This document shows, piece by piece, positions 62,594-64,000 of a stretch of 64,000 nt of DNA. Below the pieces are notes generated by a model. The model saw only the letters and a list, made by a program, of their open reading frames with translations. It did not search any database and was not told where the DNA came from. The translations under genes were made by a program, and so were the position numbers. This DNA comes from Acidobacteriota bacterium (lineage in GTDB: Bacteria; Acidobacteriota; Thermoanaerobaculia; UBA5066): the NCBI GenBank assembly GCA_008363385.1, contig RHKY01000008.1, positions 1 to 64,000 of the forward strand, in the 5' to 3' direction. Each line of letters begins with the position of its first letter. Positions within the stretch are counted from its first letter, which is position 1.

Positions 62594-63634
62594 TCAGGCC
62601 GGGAGCGGCTCGCGCGCGGCGCCCACGAACGCCGCCACGTTCTCCGGCGGCGTCGGCGGCAGGATGCCGTGGCCCAGGTTCACGACGTGGCCGACCGGGC
62701 CGGCCGCGCGGCGTGCCGCGAGCACCGCCTCGCGGACCCCTTCCGGCGTCCCGAGGAGGGCGCCCGGGTCGACGTTGCCCTGGAGCGCCTTGGCCGGGGC
62801 GCGCCGCCGCGCCTCGTCGAGCGGGAGCTTCCAGTCGATCGACAGGACGTCGGCCGAAGTCGCGGCGAGGCTCTCCACGAGGTGCGCCGAGCCCGACGCG
62901 AAGAGGACGACGGGTACCTCGCCGCGCCGGGGGAGGCGAGAGAGGAGCCGCTCGGTGGCGGGGCGCGCGAAGCGCTCGTAGTCGGCGCGCGAGAGCTCGC
63001 CGGCCCAGGTGTCGAAGACCTGGACGACGTCGGCCCCGGCCTCGACCTGCGCGGCGAGGTAGGCGCCGCAGGCGTCGGCGAGCTTGCCGAGGAGCGCCTC
63101 CAGGACGGCGGGCTCGCGGTGCATGAGCGTCTTGACGTGGGTGAAGGACTTCGTCCCGCCCCCCTCGATCACGTACGTGGCCAGGGTCCAGGGGGCGCCG
63201 CAGAAGCCGATGACGGCCGCCCGCCCCGCCACCTCCCGCTTCAGCTCGCGGAGGATCGCCGGGACGAAGGGGGTCCCCTCGGCCGGGTCGAAGCCGTGGA
63301 GTCCCACCACGTCCGCGCGGGTCCTCACGGGCGCCGGGAGGCGCGGCCCCCCCTCGTCCAGCTGCACCTCGATTCCCATCGGCGGGAGAGGGATCAGGAT
63401 GTCGGAGAAGAGGATGACGCCGTCCATCCCGAACCGCCGGAACGGCTGCATCGAGACCTCGACGGCGGACGGGACGTCCGCGCAGAGCTCGAGGAACTTC
63501 AGGCGCTTTCGGACCTCCCTGTACTCGGGGAGGTAGCGGCCCGCCTGGCGCATCAGCCAGACGGGAGGGAGGTCCGTCGGCCGTCCGAAGGCGGCGTCGA
63601 CGAAGCGCTGTCGCGAGGGATTCGCGGGCGTCAT
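62594..63634 (-). CDS. hemE: Uroporphyrinogen decarboxylase
   Basis: Removes four carboxyls from uroporphyrinogen III to give coproporphyrinogen III, 346 aa. The signature LPPVWLMRQAGRYLPEYREV is near the N-terminus, and VIGFCGAPWTLATYVIEGGG and the Asp loop LFSDILIPLPPMGIEVQLDE are conserved. ATG 63634 lies 9 nt after a TAACCT box, with no Shine-Dalgarno sequence. With hemN, hemH and hemG downstream on the same strand it supplies the late haem pathway, though efp interrupts the series on the other strand. Confidence 0.96.
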   Translation of the reverse strand: MTPANPSRQRFVDAAFGRPTDLPPVWLMRQAGRYLPEYREVRKRLKFLELCADVPSAVEVSMQPFRRFGMDGVILFSDILIPLPPMGIEVQLDEGGPRLPAPVRTRADVVGLHGFDPAEGTPFVPAILRELKREVAGRAAVIGFCGAPWTLATYVIEGGGTKSFTHVKTLMHREPAVLEALLGKLADACGAYLAAQVEAGADVVQVFDTWAGELSRADYERFARPATERLLSRLPRRGEVPVVLFASGSAHLVESLAATSADVLSIDWKLPLDEARRRAPAKALQGNVDPGALLGTPEGVREAVLAARRAAGPVGHVVNLGHGILPPTPPENVAAFVGAAREPLPA

Positions 63635-63643
63635 TGCCCGCGG

Positions 63644-63649
63644 AGGTTA
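63644..63649 (-). promoter_or_regulatory. -10 box (TAACCT), leaderless type, hemE
   Basis: TAACCT on the minus strand, then CCGCGGGCA (9 nt), then ATG 63634. It is embedded in TGATAACCT, so an alternative register GATAAC is possible. Confidence 0.5.
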
Positions 63650-63710
63650 TCAGGCGCGGAACCCAGCCGGCCCGCGGCAGCGGGCCCTCCTCGCCGTGGC
63701 GGAGGGGGTT

Positions 63711-63746
63711 ACAGGGGGAACCCGCACGGGCCCGGGTTCCCCCTGT
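63711..63746 (-). terminator. Terminator stem-loop after the cNMP-binding gene
   Basis: A 13-bp perfect stem, ACAGGGGGAACCC (63711-63723) and GGGTTCCCCCTGT (63734-63746), extendable by a G-C pair, lies 4 bases beyond the stop codon (reading minus). It is followed by AACCCCC, so the U-tract is weak. Confidence 0.7.
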
Positions 63747-63750
63747 CCAC

Positions 63751-64000
63751 TTACGCCTTGCCCTCCCGGGCCGCCGTCTCCGCGGCGCTCCCGGCCCGCA
63801 GCTTGAAGAAGTCCTGGAGGACGTCGCGGACGTGGGGGCGGATCTCGGTGATGGCGTCGAGCGTCGGCTTGTCCAGCTCGAGGAGCTCGCAGTGGGCCGC
63901 CGCGGTGACGGTCGCCGTCCGGGGCTTCCCGGTCAGGACCGCGATCTCGCCGAAGAAGTCCCCCTCGCCCAGCTCGCGCACCTTCACCGGCTTGCCGGCG
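63751..64000 (-). CDS. Cyclic nucleotide-binding domain protein (partial, C-terminal end)
   Basis: C-terminal 82 residues of a cNMP-binding domain; the frame remains open past the window edge, so the start is outside. The phosphate-binding cassette is visible as GEGDFFGEIAVLTGKPRTAT, with the conserved Glu and Arg that hold the cyclic phosphate, followed by the hinge helix LLELDKPTLDAI and a helix ending VLQDFFKLRAG. There is no DNA-binding helix-turn-helix after the domain, so it is not a CRP-type regulator at this end; it could be a channel, kinase or multidomain sensor. Confidence 0.85.
   Translation of the reverse strand, partial: AGKPVKVRELGEGDFFGEIAVLTGKPRTATVTAAAHCELLELDKPTLDAITEIRPHVRDVLQDFFKLRAGSAAETAAREGKA

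Overview
The window is a GC-rich bacterial chromosome segment (about 70% G+C by eye). The best guess for the host is an Acidobacteriota member. Lineage hints are an Oar-like TonB receptor with an N-terminal carboxypeptidase-regulatory-like domain, two GWxTD-domain proteins, a VWFA-related secreted protein and a DUF4388 protein. No rRNA or tRNA gene, CRISPR array, insertion sequence, prophage or defence island was found. Genes are densely packed and many neighbours overlap by 4 bases (ATGA or GTGA).

Layout. 1-11931: respiratory operon nuoCDHIJKLMN followed directly by atpZ, atpI, atpB and atpE, ending in a strong terminator. The nuoEFG module is absent between nuoD and nuoH, and the F1 genes of ATP synthase are not here. 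The c subunit carries residues typical of Na+-binding rotors. 11982-16339: chemoreceptor, CheW-like protein and a TMTC-like membrane/TPR protein. 16362-19488 (minus): argS with two GNAT acetyltransferases. 19578-24839: SRPBCC protein, TonB-dependent receptor and a GWxTD protein. 24916-29176 (minus): GWxTD protein, DUF4388/HDOD-like protein and VWFA-related protein. 29384-34835: methylmalonyl-CoA mutase (small and large subunits) and its MeaB chaperone. 35173-36479 (minus): nth and tdk. 36557-42313: a secreted 5'-nucleotidase, then on the minus strand a beta-barrel protein, a haem-c-like lipoprotein and a secreted beta-propeller. 42397-45179: AmrS-type radical SAM enzyme and transcription terminator Rho. 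45292-47716 (minus): DEAD-box helicase and alpha/beta hydrolase. 47789-53629: GT-C-like membrane protein, aldehyde dehydrogenase, an inactive-looking hydrolase and a DegT aminotransferase. 53657-58037 (minus): PilT, M20 peptidase and M1 aminopeptidase. 58092-63634: late haem synthesis genes hemE, hemN, hemH and hemG (minus) with an EF-P-like gene on the plus strand between hemE and hemN. 63751-64000: end of a cyclic-nucleotide-binding protein.

The most general signal is in the gene starts. At least ten genes that head transcription units have a TANNNT box ending only 6-9 nt before the start codon, and no Shine-Dalgarno sequence in between. That is the geometry of leaderless mRNAs. Other heads (rho, pilT, efp, the TonB receptor) have normal leaders with Shine-Dalgarno sequences, so two initiation modes appear to coexist. 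No clear new multi-gene system is evident. The best leads are the leaderless architecture, the Na+-type rotor next to complex I, and the lineage-specific GWxTD/VWFA/DUF4388 group.
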